Assembly (NCBI RefSeq): GCF_024199925.1
Contig: NZ_JANADR010000001.1
Coordinates: 7,381,501 to 7,445,500, forward strand
Reading direction: 5' to 3'
Source: Bradyrhizobium sp. CCGUVB1N3
GTDB taxonomy: Bacteria > Pseudomonadota > Alphaproteobacteria > Rhizobiales > Xanthobacteraceae
DNA length: 64,000 nucleotides
Shown: positions 17,995 to 26,928 of the stretch, one piece after another
Position numbering within the stretch: the first letter of the stretch is position 1
Layout of the letters: each line of letters starts with the position of its first letter
The notes under the pieces: generated by a model
Seen by the model: the letters and a program-made list of their open reading frames with translations, nothing else
Told to the model about the DNA's origin: nothing
Database searches by the model: none
Program-made: the position numbers and the translations under genes

Positions 17995-18888
17995 ATGGCG
18001 TTTCGAGATCGGGCCGATGTCTACGGCCGCATCACCGCCGAGATCATCGCGGCAATCGAGCAAGGTGCCGGCGAGTGGTGCGCGCCATGGTTCCACAACG
18101 GGACGAGCGCTGCCCGTCCGACCAATGTCGCTTCCGGCAAGCGCTACCGAGGCATAAACACGTTGGCCCTTTGGCACGCAGCCATGGCCGGCGGTTACGC
18201 TGATGGCCTATGGGGTACTTATCGGCAGTGGCAGAACGTCGGCGCGCAGGTACGCAAGGGAGAGCGCTCGACGACTGTGGTGTTGTGGAAGCAGATCGCT
18301 TCGTTCGAGTCGGCCGACGACGATGACAGTGATGATGGTGGCCACCGCCGGATGTTCGCCCGGGCGTTCTCGGTGTTCAACGTCGCTCAGGTGGACGGAT
18401 ATGCGCAGCCGCAGGCGGACGTCCTGTCGGAGAGCGAGCGCCTAGCGCATGCCGAGGCATTCATCGCCAACCTCGGCATCAAGACCGTCTTCGGCGGTTC
18501 GGAGGCTTACTACCTCCCGTCATCGGACACGGTGTTCATGCCGGACTTTGCTTCCTTCCGCGATGCCGCGTCTTTCTATGGGGTCTGGACGCATGAGAAC
18601 GGACACGCCTCAGGGGCAAAGCACCGGCTTGACCGCGATCTCTCGGGCCGGTTCGGCTCGGCTGCCTATGCTGCCGAGGAATGCTGTGTGGAGATTCTCA
18701 GCGGGCTTATCCTTGCCGATCTGGGCATCGCCCACCATCCACGTGCCGATCATGCAGCGTATATTGCCTCGTGGATCGACGTGCTGAAGGATGATTCCCG
18801 CGCCATCTTCACGGCAGCCAGCAAGGCGCAGCAAGCGGCCGACTGGATGCACGCGCAGCAGCCAGCACAGCTTGAATCGGCAGCCTGA
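17995..18888 (+). CDS. ardC: ArdC-family antirestriction protein
   Basis: A 297-residue protein with both ArdC domains: the N-terminal ssDNA-binding DUF1738 part (residues 1-110, with RYRGINTLALW and a WQNVGAQVRKGERSTTVVLWK strand pair) and a C-terminal zincin-like metallopeptidase with an intact H-E-N-G-H motif (H200, E201, H204). ArdC proteins protect incoming single-stranded DNA during conjugation or transposition from host nucleases. GGAGGG lies before the ATG and a small hairpin (CCTCC...GGAGG) overlaps it. It starts 2 bases after the stop of the interrupted DUF932 frame, inside the inserted element, so it is cargo of that element, not a resident of the DUF932 operon. Confidence 0.9.
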   Translation: MAFRDRADVYGRITAEIIAAIEQGAGEWCAPWFHNGTSAARPTNVASGKRYRGINTLALWHAAMAGGYADGLWGTYRQWQNVGAQVRKGERSTTVVLWKQIASFESADDDDSDDGGHRRMFARAFSVFNVAQVDGYAQPQADVLSESERLAHAEAFIANLGIKTVFGGSEAYYLPSSDTVFMPDFASFRDAASFYGVWTHENGHASGAKHRLDRDLSGRFGSAAYAAEECCVEILSGLILADLGIAHHPRADHAAYIASWIDVLKDDSRAIFTAASKAQQAADWMHAQQPAQLESAA

Positions 18889-19347
18889 TCAACGGTTGCG
18901 GGCGTTCGGCTTCGTGCCATGCAGATGCACTGGAGACCGCAACGCCCGCAGTTCCGCATCAAGTTTCGCGGCCCTTCTCTCGACGCGCGCAGTTGCCAGT
19001 TCTGCGTCCTGCGCGCACTTGAGCAACCTCGCGTTCTCGGTTGCTAGCCCGCGAACCTGCTCCCTCAACTCGATTGCGACGGCGCGCCAGTCCGTTTCTG
19101 GCGCTTCTTTTGGTGCCGCGGCAGCGTCGACCCGAGACGAAGCTGCTTGAAGCAACTCAGCAATGACATCGCGATGATTGACGTAGATCGCATTGCGTCC
19201 AATGCCCGCTTCACGCGCAAGGTTGGCGACGGATAGCTTCGCGTTTCCCTCCCGCGCCAACAACCGCGCCAACGCTGCGCGCAGGCGATGGGCAGTCGCA
19301 TCCCGGCGCTTCTGCTGGGGCGTGATGCCCGTCTTATCGGCGGGCAT
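18889..19347 (-). CDS. TnpC/DUF6262-like HTH and coiled-coil protein
   Basis: About 152 residues from the ATG at 19347. The N-terminal half contains a TetR-like helix-turn-helix (LRAALARLLAREGN...SVANLAREAGIGRNAIYVNH) and the C-terminal half is a coiled coil rich in Ala, Glu and Arg (ELREQVRGLATENARLL). This layout matches the small accessory protein (TnpC-like) that follows the recombinases in Tn554-type elements, where it helps set the direction or efficiency of transposition. GGGGAG lies 7 bases before the chosen ATG, which overlaps the end of the third recombinase, so translation is probably coupled. A longer frame opens upstream to 19446. Confidence 0.75.
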   Translation of the reverse strand: MPADKTGITPQQKRRDATAHRLRAALARLLAREGNAKLSVANLAREAGIGRNAIYVNHRDVIAELLQAASSRVDAAAAPKEAPETDWRAVAIELREQVRGLATENARLLKCAQDAELATARVERRAAKLDAELRALRSPVHLHGTKPNARNR

Positions 19348-21198
19348 CATCGCTCTCCCCATCCAGCCCCCGGAGGATTCGGTCACATTCGAGAATGCGC
19401 TCTTGGGCGAGTTTCCGGCTTTCACCGTCGAGGGCAGGATGCTCAAGCAACTGAGTATTGCGTACCTGCCGATCTTTCCACACGGCTCTATGGCGCTCGC
19501 TCACGGCGAAGTTGGCGCAGCGAGCGCATACACTCTGTGTTCGCAGGACTTCATTCGGACCATGGTCATCACCCTGACAGGCGGAATGCTCGCGACGATA
19601 GAGGCAGTAACCCCAGTCACACACGCCGAGCACCATCCCGCTGTCTTTCAGGATGAAGTCAATATATTCTCCGAGGTCGCCATCACGCGTGCGGCCCCGG
19701 AATGGTGACCGCGACGCGATCATGCGCCCGGCATGGCCTGACAGATTTGATGCCGTCAGAAGATCCTCCAGCGCTGCCCGTGTTTCCTTCAGGATCTCGT
19801 CGTTGATCAATTCGGCGAGTTCGAAGTCCGTACCCACATAAGCGGAATCGGTCATCACCCGGCTGACGTGCCCAAGATGCTCCTGGAGGGCATGAAGGCC
19901 TGTTCTGTCCCGCTTGCCAATGAAGCGTGCGAACGTCTTCCTTCCCTGATGCGCGTTCAGATGCCAAGGTTTTCCTTGATGGAGCGGCAGGTCGAGCATC
20001 TTTCGGAAGCTGCTGTTCAATCGAACGCCGAAGGTGCCGCTGTGCGGGATGCGGATCCGCCGTCGCAGCAAGGTCCGATCCCGCGTCAGCATCCACAGAT
20101 TGCTTGTCTCAAGCTTCTTGCGGATCGGGGCTGACAGCCGCTCCAGTACGTCGACGGCGCGGACCACGGGTTCGGGTGCGATCCAGCGATGGGGCTGGCC
20201 ACCATCGCCTGTCGCCATCTTGTATATCCGTCCGTGCAGATAGGTGACCTCCTGGCCATCAGGACCGATATGGCGCTCTATGCACCCTGCCTCGAGCCCG
20301 AGGATTTCCGAGACGCGGGCGCCAACGAGCCAGGCGATTACGACGAAGCAGGCATCATAGATGCGCTCGATCAAGGCGTGGACGTCCTTCAACTGGACGA
20401 CCGGTGCGTGCCAGGGACAGTCTTCATTCGACAAGGTGGAGAACGAGAAGTCGTCGAGCATCTGCCGAGCTTGCTGTTCCCCCGCAGACGTCGGCCTGTC
20501 GTCAAGCCGGTAGGCATAGGCAACCGCCGCCAATCGCGGAGCGTTATCACATCCTCGGCCGCTGTGCCGATGAGCCGCAATGCACCGCCGATCAGCGCCG
20601 TTGCCACCTTGTCCGGTGTATAGGGGAGGCGTCGACCCTCTCGATCGAGACGGGGAAGTCGGGGGCCGCACTCATCCAGGAACCGCCGAAGATCATCGGG
20701 AACGCCGTCGACCAGTTTCTCCCGTTGAGCATGGAGGCGCACCAACGTAGACAGATACCCAGCCCGGGTGGCAAGCGACAGCGCTTCGCCCTTCCGCCCC
20801 GGTCGTTCCCTCAGCGTGGTTATGAACTGGGCGGCAGCATCAGCATCAAGCTCATTGAAGCGGTGATACCCTTCACTGACCATCCAGCAGACCAGAACGC
20901 GCATCTGGTTGAAGATCGAGATCAGGGAGCCAGGTCCAAGCCTTCGCTTGCCCGCCGGCGGGTCTGTTCTGAGCGACCACAGGAAGCATTTGACGGCCTC
21001 GCGCAGCACAGTCCATGCAGGGTCGCTGAACCGGCTGCCGTCAGGAAGTTCGAACGTCCAATCGATCGTTCGACTACAGTCGGTCACGCCTGGCCGGGTG
21101 AGGTCGAGGCGCCATGTGTCGTCATCCCAGCTCGAGGTCGAGGAGATCGAGCGCGGCAGGACTGAAGCAGTTCGTCGGTTCACTGCAACCTGAACCAT
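19334..21198 (-). pseudogene. Third tyrosine recombinase, broken by a frameshift
   Basis: Two frames together make a ~620-residue recombinase. The first, from the ATG at 21198, runs through the N-terminal domain (up to GGALRLIGTAAEDVITLRD, near 20540). The second, phase-shifted as by one lost base, continues from AAVAYAYRLDDRP to the C-terminus at 19334. The catalytic domain is in the second part: first arginine in LVGARVSEILGL, HQGRK for the H-x-x-R box, then QEHLGH and the tyrosine in SAYVGTD. A cysteine-rich tail follows (CARCANFAV). As read the protein is split; a sequencing error or programmed shift are alternatives. The shift lies between about 20515 and 20545. Confidence 0.8.
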
Positions 21199-21202
21199 CG
21201 TT

Positions 21203-22969
21203 TCACTCCAGCGCCAGCAAGGCGGGCAACGAAGGCATCAGGGCGCGCGCGTCACCATGAAGTTCGGTAGGGAAGTCGGGCAGGATATTCTCGACCAAAA
21301 GATCGTGGCTGGGCTTATAGATCACCGCCCACCGTTGCGGGTCGAGGCGCGTGCGCGCCTTCTCCAGTTGCTCTATCGTCAGAAGGATGCGCGCGAGATG
21401 CGCGGCATCGAGCGGTACAACCAAGCCGGGGCAAGACAGGCATCCGCCGAAGTGCGGGCAGAGCTTTTCCCCACCAGCCGTTGGATCGGAACAGCGATGG
21501 CCAAATGCCTCCGCGGCCGCCGGCGATGCAGGAGTACTTTTTCCGGACGCGCCAGGGGTGCCGAGGATCCAGGACAACATCATCGTTTGCAGTCTGGAGA
21601 TAGTTTCGTGCTCGAGCGTTCGGCTTTGATCTCCCCTGATATAGCGATCCGTCTGTTCCGGACTGCCATGATTGAGCACGGTCTGCGCTGCCCGCACGTC
21701 GCCGCCCGATGCCAGATAGTGCTCGATGGCGACGCTGCCCCGGAACATCCTCGTGTGGAAGCTCGGCAGTGTCACGCGCGGCTGATCGGGATGATCAGCG
21801 TTCCACGCATCGATACGCCGGTTTGCACGCTCGACAAAGCGAGCCATGGCGCCTTCAAGGGTCGTGCGCTGGACGACGCTGATGTCCCGACCTGGCCTGC
21901 GCATCAGGAACAGCTGATCCCTTTCGCTCGCCGGTGCGCGCGCCGCCAGCGGCGCGGTCATTCTCAGCAGTTTGTCGATGAGGTTGGGCACCGCATAGCG
22001 CCGCCGGCGATCGAAGGACCGGCGCTGCGCCCGTTTAACGAGGTGTCCGGCACGGCCCTTCTGCCAGTCGATCATCGTCCGATGTTCGATCAAGGGATGA
22101 GGCTCGATGCAATCGCGGTCGATGAGCCGAAGTGCCTCGGCGTTTCCCGCCGTCTGGATCGCAATGGCTATGAAGAAGGGTGCCAGACAGTCGGGCGTCG
22201 CATGAAGGTGGCGTTCGAACCTGTCGTGCCCACCATGAAGATGCAACCTGCGACCGAACCAATCCGGCAAGGTACGACGCGATGGCATCACGCCACGACC
22301 GATGCGATGGATTTCTCGCAGCATCGCTTCAAGTCCATCAGGAGCGCCAGTTGTTGCCGAGGCTGCTAGGAGTCGCTGCCCTTCCTCGAACAGCGCCCAC
22401 GCGTCGTCGATTTCTTCATAGCAGGCCCGCAAGATAGCCTTGAGCTGCGAGCCGGACAGCCGGCGACCTTCCTTCGACGCATGCCGTCCGGGGAACGGGT
22501 TAAAAGGGAAGGATGGCCGGACCGGCAGCAGATCGGATCGTCGCCTCGCTATCCACTCGGTCAGAAGTTTGACCGGCTGATAGCGATTGTGACGCAGGCC
22601 CAGAGCGCAGGGTTTCCCGGTTCGTGAAGGCAAGGCGTCCAGCCACAATATGTATCGGCCAAACAATTCGGTCGTTAAATCGGAAGGAGCCCGAACACTG
22701 CCGCCTTCAGCCAGGAAGCGGGCAAAGAACTTGAGTGCGTTCCAGCATTGGTGACGCGTGGCAGGTGACGACGCCGCATGATGCCCACGGAACGCCTCGG
22801 CATAGGGAGCAACAAGTTCGGCGGGGAGATTGAGTTGCCCCAGCTCGAACCGCTGCACTGCCGCGCCCCACGGGTCTCGGAACAGTACGATGGACCCGTT
22901 TTCGATCGCCACCGTTGGCTGGGCCTCATCCGATAGCCGACGGTCGATGCGACGGCGCTCACTACGCAT
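21203..22969 (-). CDS. Second tyrosine recombinase (TnpB-like)
   Basis: A 588-residue protein. The N-terminal core-binding part lies at residues 50-160 and the catalytic part is divergent: the position of the first arginine reads TAGNAEALRL, the box-II region is FHTRMFRGS, and the last histidine and tyrosine are in LNHGSPEQTDRYIRG. A cysteine-containing tail (LCPHFGGCLSCPGLV) could bind zinc. Its length and divergence match the large TnpB-type partner of Tn554-family elements. The start overlaps the end of the first recombinase by 8 bases, and the third starts 4 bases after its stop, so the three are translated together. The weak first-arginine box raises the question whether this copy cuts DNA itself. 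Confidence 0.8.
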   Translation of the reverse strand: MRSERRRIDRRLSDEAQPTVAIENGSIVLFRDPWGAAVQRFELGQLNLPAELVAPYAEAFRGHHAASSPATRHQCWNALKFFARFLAEGGSVRAPSDLTTELFGRYILWLDALPSRTGKPCALGLRHNRYQPVKLLTEWIARRRSDLLPVRPSFPFNPFPGRHASKEGRRLSGSQLKAILRACYEEIDDAWALFEEGQRLLAASATTGAPDGLEAMLREIHRIGRGVMPSRRTLPDWFGRRLHLHGGHDRFERHLHATPDCLAPFFIAIAIQTAGNAEALRLIDRDCIEPHPLIEHRTMIDWQKGRAGHLVKRAQRRSFDRRRRYAVPNLIDKLLRMTAPLAARAPASERDQLFLMRRPGRDISVVQRTTLEGAMARFVERANRRIDAWNADHPDQPRVTLPSFHTRMFRGSVAIEHYLASGGDVRAAQTVLNHGSPEQTDRYIRGDQSRTLEHETISRLQTMMLSWILGTPGASGKSTPASPAAAEAFGHRCSDPTAGGEKLCPHFGGCLSCPGLVVPLDAAHLARILLTIEQLEKARTRLDPQRWAVIYKPSHDLLVENILPDFPTELHGDARALMPSLPALLALE

Positions 22970-24104
22970 CGTCGATCACCCGTCCGTAGAGATATTCGAT
23001 CGCTTCGCCGATCTCCTCTCCATGCAATTCGACGCAGCGCAGATAAATTGCGGTCGTCTCGATCGAGGCATGCCCAAGCAGAACCTGGAGGACCTTGAGT
23101 GGATTGATGTCGGGATTGCGTTGCGCTTCTGCTTGCAGCCGCACCAGCATGACCATTGCGAAGGCGTGCCGGAGCCAGTGGACAGAGCCATCCAGCCCCG
23201 CTGTGGCAAAGCCGCGTGCGAACGCGGCCGACAGGCGGGCTTTGGTGATTGGCGCGCCACGCTTGTTGAGGAACAGCGTATTCGGCGGCGCGTAGCTTGA
23301 ATCTCGCCGCCGCAACCGCGCTATGAGCGCCGCGCGATCTTCTCCGATATACCAGTTGGTGCGGTCGACGAGTCTCAGCGGTGGATAGATTGTGCGCCTT
23401 CGGCTCCCCTTCGTGACGGTGAGTGGGATCCCCACCAGCGGGTGATCCTCCTTGTGCAGCCTGTCGCTGCGGGGCACCTGATCCACGGTGAGCGCACACA
23501 GCTCCATTCGACGCATGCCGCTGGTCACAGCCCATTCCGCAATCATCCGATAGGGCATGTCGAGAGCTGCCAGCAACCGGTGAAGATCGCGGACGCGCAG
23601 CGGTCGAGGCAACGTTTCATATTCCGCGATCGTCAGCATATTTCCCGGCGCGGGCTTGCCCGCTGCGTGTGCAAGGAAGCCCTTTGACGCAGTTCTGACC
23701 GCCGGTGCGTCCCGATAGCTGAACGGGAGCTCGTCAATCATCTTGCGGCGATGCGCCCAGGCATAGAAGCGGCAGACCGACCGGACCCTGTCATTGATGG
23801 TCGATCGGGCAAAAGGCCTTCCTGTATATGGGCTCGGCCCCTCAAGCATCCTGTTCCGGTACGCCAGAATGGTACCTTCATCGACCTTGTCCCAGGACAG
23901 ATCCGATTGCTCGAGCGTGTCGAACCAGTCGTAAAGATGCTCGCCATAAGTCCGGATCGTCTCCGGCGAGTGCGCCCGTAACTCAGCCTGCTCGATCATG
24001 TACGCGAAGGCAGGCTCGATGATCCGCATCTGATTGGACAGGAGAACGGGAAAATTGGGCGGGATTGGTGGATAGCCAGGAGCAGCACGCACGATCATCG
24101 CCAT
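22962..24104 (-). CDS. First tyrosine recombinase (TnpA-like)
   Basis: A 380-residue integrase with an N-terminal SAM-like core-binding domain (residues 30-140; THSPETIRTYGEHLYDWF-like segment) and a complete catalytic set: arginine in TSGMRRMELCAL, lysine in TVTKGSRRR, H-x-L-R-H in HWLRHAFAM, and GHASIETTAIYLR for the last histidine and the nucleophilic tyrosine. It should be able to cut and join at the CCGGGC core. It is the first gene of the recombinase operon, read leftward from the right end of the element. Confidence 0.9.
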   Translation of the reverse strand: MAMIVRAAPGYPPIPPNFPVLLSNQMRIIEPAFAYMIEQAELRAHSPETIRTYGEHLYDWFDTLEQSDLSWDKVDEGTILAYRNRMLEGPSPYTGRPFARSTINDRVRSVCRFYAWAHRRKMIDELPFSYRDAPAVRTASKGFLAHAAGKPAPGNMLTIAEYETLPRPLRVRDLHRLLAALDMPYRMIAEWAVTSGMRRMELCALTVDQVPRSDRLHKEDHPLVGIPLTVTKGSRRRTIYPPLRLVDRTNWYIGEDRAALIARLRRRDSSYAPPNTLFLNKRGAPITKARLSAAFARGFATAGLDGSVHWLRHAFAMVMLVRLQAEAQRNPDINPLKVLQVLLGHASIETTAIYLRCVELHGEEIGEAIEYLYGRVIDDA

Positions 24105-24136
24105 ATCGCGCCTCCAACGGACTTTGGATTGGCGCC

Positions 24137-24197
24137 GCGCCGGGAAAACCGCTCCGGGCTTCGGCTACGCCTCCGCCCTGCGCGGCTTTCCCGGCGC
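24137..24197. repeat. Long hairpin near the right end of the element
   Basis: GCGCCGGGAAAACCGC at 24137-24152 pairs with GCGGCTTTCCCGGCGC at 24182-24197, 15 of 16 positions, around a 29-base loop. It lies between the recombinase operon start and the right junction and may be an attenuator or a recombinase site. Confidence 0.6.
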
Positions 24198-24236
24198 AAC
24201 GCTACCTGGAGATGCTTGATTCGGGCGTCTGCACGA

Positions 24237-24263
24237 CTGTCTGATACAATACTATCAGGACAG
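24237..24263. repeat. Inverted repeat at the right end of the element
   Basis: CTGTCTGATA and TATCAGGACAG form an inverted repeat with a single extra base around CAATAC, about 20 bp inside the right CCGGGC. It is a candidate recombinase binding arm. Confidence 0.55.
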
Positions 24264-24281
24264 TTCGGTGACGCGATCTAT

Positions 24282-24287
24282 CCGGGC
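24282..24287 (+). repeat. CCGGGC core, right end of the inserted element
   Basis: Second copy of the 6-bp core; the DUF932 reading frame resumes with GTG-CTC-GAC immediately after it. Confidence 0.8.
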
Positions 24288-24923
24288 GTGCTCGACTGGT
24301 CAACCGGGATCTACAATCCCCGTGTCGACATTTCCAAGGACACGACCACCCTCTATGGATCGGACAGGGACGTCTTCCTTTTCCTCGTCGATGACCTCAA
24401 CCCGATCGAAGCTGGTCGTCTCCGGGACGGCTCGCCTGACCTCTATTTCCGCGGCTTCTACTGCTGGAACTCGGAAGTCGGGGCGAAGACGCTCGGCATG
24501 GCGAGCTTCTATCTCCGTGCAGTTTGTCAAAATCGTAATTTGTGGGGCGTGGAGGACTTCGAGGAGATCACCATCCGCCATTCCAAATACGCAGCCTCCC
24601 GCTTTGCTCACGAGGCCGCTCCGGCGCTGCTGAACTTCGCCAACTCCTCACCCATGCCATTCGTCAATGGCATTAAGACCGCCCGCGAGCGGATCGTGGC
24701 ACGCAGCGACGAGGATCGCACCGAGTTTCTGCGCCGCCGCGGCTTCTCCAGGGCCGAGACAGGCAAGGTGATCGACGCGGTGCTGGCGGAGGAAGGCCGT
24801 CCGCCTGAAAGCATCTTCGATTTTGTGCAGGGCATCACCGCCGTCGCGCGCGACAAGCCGCATCAGGATGCCCGCCTGGACATGGAGGCCAAAGCCAAGA
24901 AGTTGCTCGACCGGGTGGCGTGA
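24288..24923 (+). pseudogene. DUF932 protein, 3' half
   Basis: This encodes the remaining ~211 residues of the split DUF932 protein (VLDWSTGIYNP, DRDVFLFLVDDLNP, YFRGFYCWNSEVG, ITIRHSKYAASRFAHEAAP) through the normal C-terminus KAKKLLDRVA. It has no stop or frameshift and no start codon of its own. Joined to 17375-17932 it gives a protein of about 397 residues, the usual family length. The good preservation of both halves suggests that the insertion is recent or that excision still occurs. Confidence 0.88.
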
Positions 24924-25079
24924 TTTTCGCGACGCCGGGCATTTTCGGATCTTAATGCTCGGTGCGTCCGCGCTTTTCCGATGCTCGGATTTTAGTTGTG
25001 CTTTCTCTCGAAAAGACCGGAATGCGACGCCGTCGCGGGCGGACAATCCCGCGACGGCTTTCGGCGGAGGCCCGTCGGC

Positions 25080-25610
25080 AAACTCGCAGTTGCGTGCAGC
25101 ACAGAAAGTGCACCGCAAGATACTGCTGCAGAATGTCGGGGGCCGCCGTTATCGCGCGCTTGGACTCCTGGTGAAGCAGAAGCGCCTTCCGAAGACCGCG
25201 TCGGTCCCCTGCATCGTCGGTGATGCGATCACAGAGATCAGCGCGGAAGAGGCTCAGCTCGCCGATATCGTTCATCGCGTCGCGCCTCATCCCATCGGGC
25301 CAGTTTCGTGCGCCCCAGACGTTGCGCGAACAAGGCTGTTCCGAGCGAGACATCGCGGCTAGCTTCTTCGTTTCCGTCGACATGGTCAAATAGCAGCTCC
25401 GGCTCGCGGCAGTCTGTCCGGCAGCGCGCTTTGCCGTGTTCGCGCGCGAGCTCGGCGTTTCCAGTGCTCGATGAGCTGCAGAGGCACGATCTCGTGTGCG
25501 TCCGCGCGCCGTGGCCCTGCCAGGGCGATCCGTTGTTGCAGCTTACGAACGCGATGCGCGAGGCCCGTATCGCCTGGTGGCCCGGCGTGAGGGCGGCCGC
25601 GTGACAAGAG
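25080..25610 (+). pseudogene. ParB-family partition protein relic
   Basis: One frame carries GGRRYRALGLLVKQKRLPKT, the ParB-N signature region of the ParB/RepB proteins that accompany DUF932 in rhizobial elements. A different phase continues with QFRAPQTLREQGCSERDIAA and FFVSVDMVK, then a TAG stop at 25391 where the family has a glutamine, then QLRLA. The N-terminus is missing and no single frame spans the gene. It sits in the usual place between DUF932 and the helicase, so it is the local ParB gene in decay. Confidence 0.7.
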
Positions 25611-25704
25611 CTGAGAGGGCCGCCGTGACGGGTTTGAGCCGGCCTGGTCCAGAGAGAGCGCCAGCCGGCTCGACCTGTTTCTGCTCTCCGAAAGAAATCC
25701 TGCC

Positions 25705-26928
25705 ATGACCGAATCTCTCGCCGGCGGCGCTGTCGCCGTGCCGGTATCGATGCGTGCCGCTGCAAATATCACCTCCGCCGTCGTCAGGGCTGCGCGGCAG
25801 CTCTTGACGGACCTCGAACGCGACCGTCGTATCGATGTCGGTGTCCTGCGCAGCGCTATGAAGGCTGCCCTTGGTGCCTCGGATGCGGACGGCGCCTGGA
25901 ACTGGAAGACCGCCTATGACACTTGCGAGGCGGCGACCGTTCTATTTGTTCGCAAGTTTGGTCCGGTCATGCGGTCCAAGCCTGGTTCGACGGTCGCGAT
26001 GCTGCCCCTGCTCGCGAGAATCGCAAATTATCTGCAGATCCATACGCGGCGTTCCGAGGACTGTCAGGCGCTTCAGCTATTCTCGACCCCGATCCCGCTC
26101 GGGCTTGCGGCATGCACCGCAGCCGGCATTACGCCGGCTGACCGCATTTTGAAGCCCTCCGCGCCGACCGGTTTGCTCGCCACCTTCGCCGAAAAATTGC
26201 AGTCGATCCGCATTCCCGGATCGTGCGCACATCTGATCAAGCTCGTGCAATCCGCCGCGGTGGCGTCCGCCGCGTCACCGAAGCCGAACGACCGTCCGCA
26301 CCGGCCGTCAAGTCTTATGGCCGATGGTGTTCTCTCGGACGCCCGGCTCGGCGCAGGCAAGGGGCCGCAGGTCGCCGGTATCCTGCTCGACAATTGGCTC
26401 AAGGGCCGCCGCCGGGCGGTCTGGATCAGCAAGCCTGCCGAGCTGATCGAAGATGCGCAGCGCGACTGGTCCGCGCCCGGCATGGCGTGGCTGCTTGTGA
26501 GACCGCTGTCGCGTTTCCGTCAGGACACCCCGATCCGGCTTTCGGAAGGCGTCCGATTTACCACCTACGCTACGCTGCCCACCGACGAACGCGACGAAAT
26601 GCTTTCGCGTGTAACGCAGATCGTTGAATGGTTGGGCTCCGACTTCGACCGAATGATCGTCTTCGAGGAGAGCTACGCCAAGACCGTTTTCGAGCTCGCC
26701 GAAGATCTTCAGCTCCGCCGCGTACGAGTGATGGGTGTAAACCGCACTGAAGTCTCCGGGTTCAACGGCACGATGGGGGACCATCCCAAGTCCTACGGCC
26801 GTTTCCGCGAGATCATCTCCTGGAAGCTGCGCAGGTTCGTCCCGGCAGATGCGATCCGACCTGGGATCCGCGCCCAGATGCGGGAGCGCAATCCGCTTGG
26901 GCGGGTCGCTGAACGCGAGGCCGCGTGA
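25705..26928 (+). pseudogene. Strawberry-notch-type helicase/methyltransferase, shrunken in-frame relic
   Basis: An open frame of 407 codons, while the family (methyltransferase plus SNF2-like strawberry-notch helicase) is about 1,400 residues. Recognisable parts follow in order: the N-terminal helical region (WNWKTAYDTCEAATVLFVRKFGP), the start of the methyltransferase (KPSAPTGLLATFAE), a stub of the Walker A region (GAGKGPQVAGILLDNWLKGRRRAVWISK), FTTYATL and a degraded DExH box (MIVFEESYAK instead of FDESHA), then a C-terminal piece (RRVRVMGVNRTEVSGFNG). Large blocks between them are gone, yet the frame is intact and overlaps the next gene by ATGA. It cannot be a working helicase. It may still be translated. 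Confidence 0.75.

Larger units (their letters stand above)
17933..24287. mobile_element. Compact element: ardC, TnpC-like gene and three tyrosine recombinases
   Basis: 6,355 bp inserted in the DUF932 gene. Contents: ardC (+), then on the minus strand, read from the right end, three adjoining tyrosine recombinase genes and a small helix-turn-helix/coiled-coil gene. The genes are tightly packed: ardC and the small gene end on adjacent bases, two recombinase frames overlap by 8 bases and the next starts 4 bases on. This resembles Tn554-type (tnpA-tnpB-tnpC) and recombinase-in-trio elements, but with an antirestriction cargo. Boundaries are set by the reconstructed DUF932 reading frame and the flanking CCGGGC. 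AACTGT lies near both ends in inverted orientation, a possible recombinase arm. Confidence 0.85.

Noticed and set aside
20404-22369. Long plus-strand frames (253 and 370 codons)
   Set aside because: They are antisense to the recombinase genes, whose catalytic motifs are clear.
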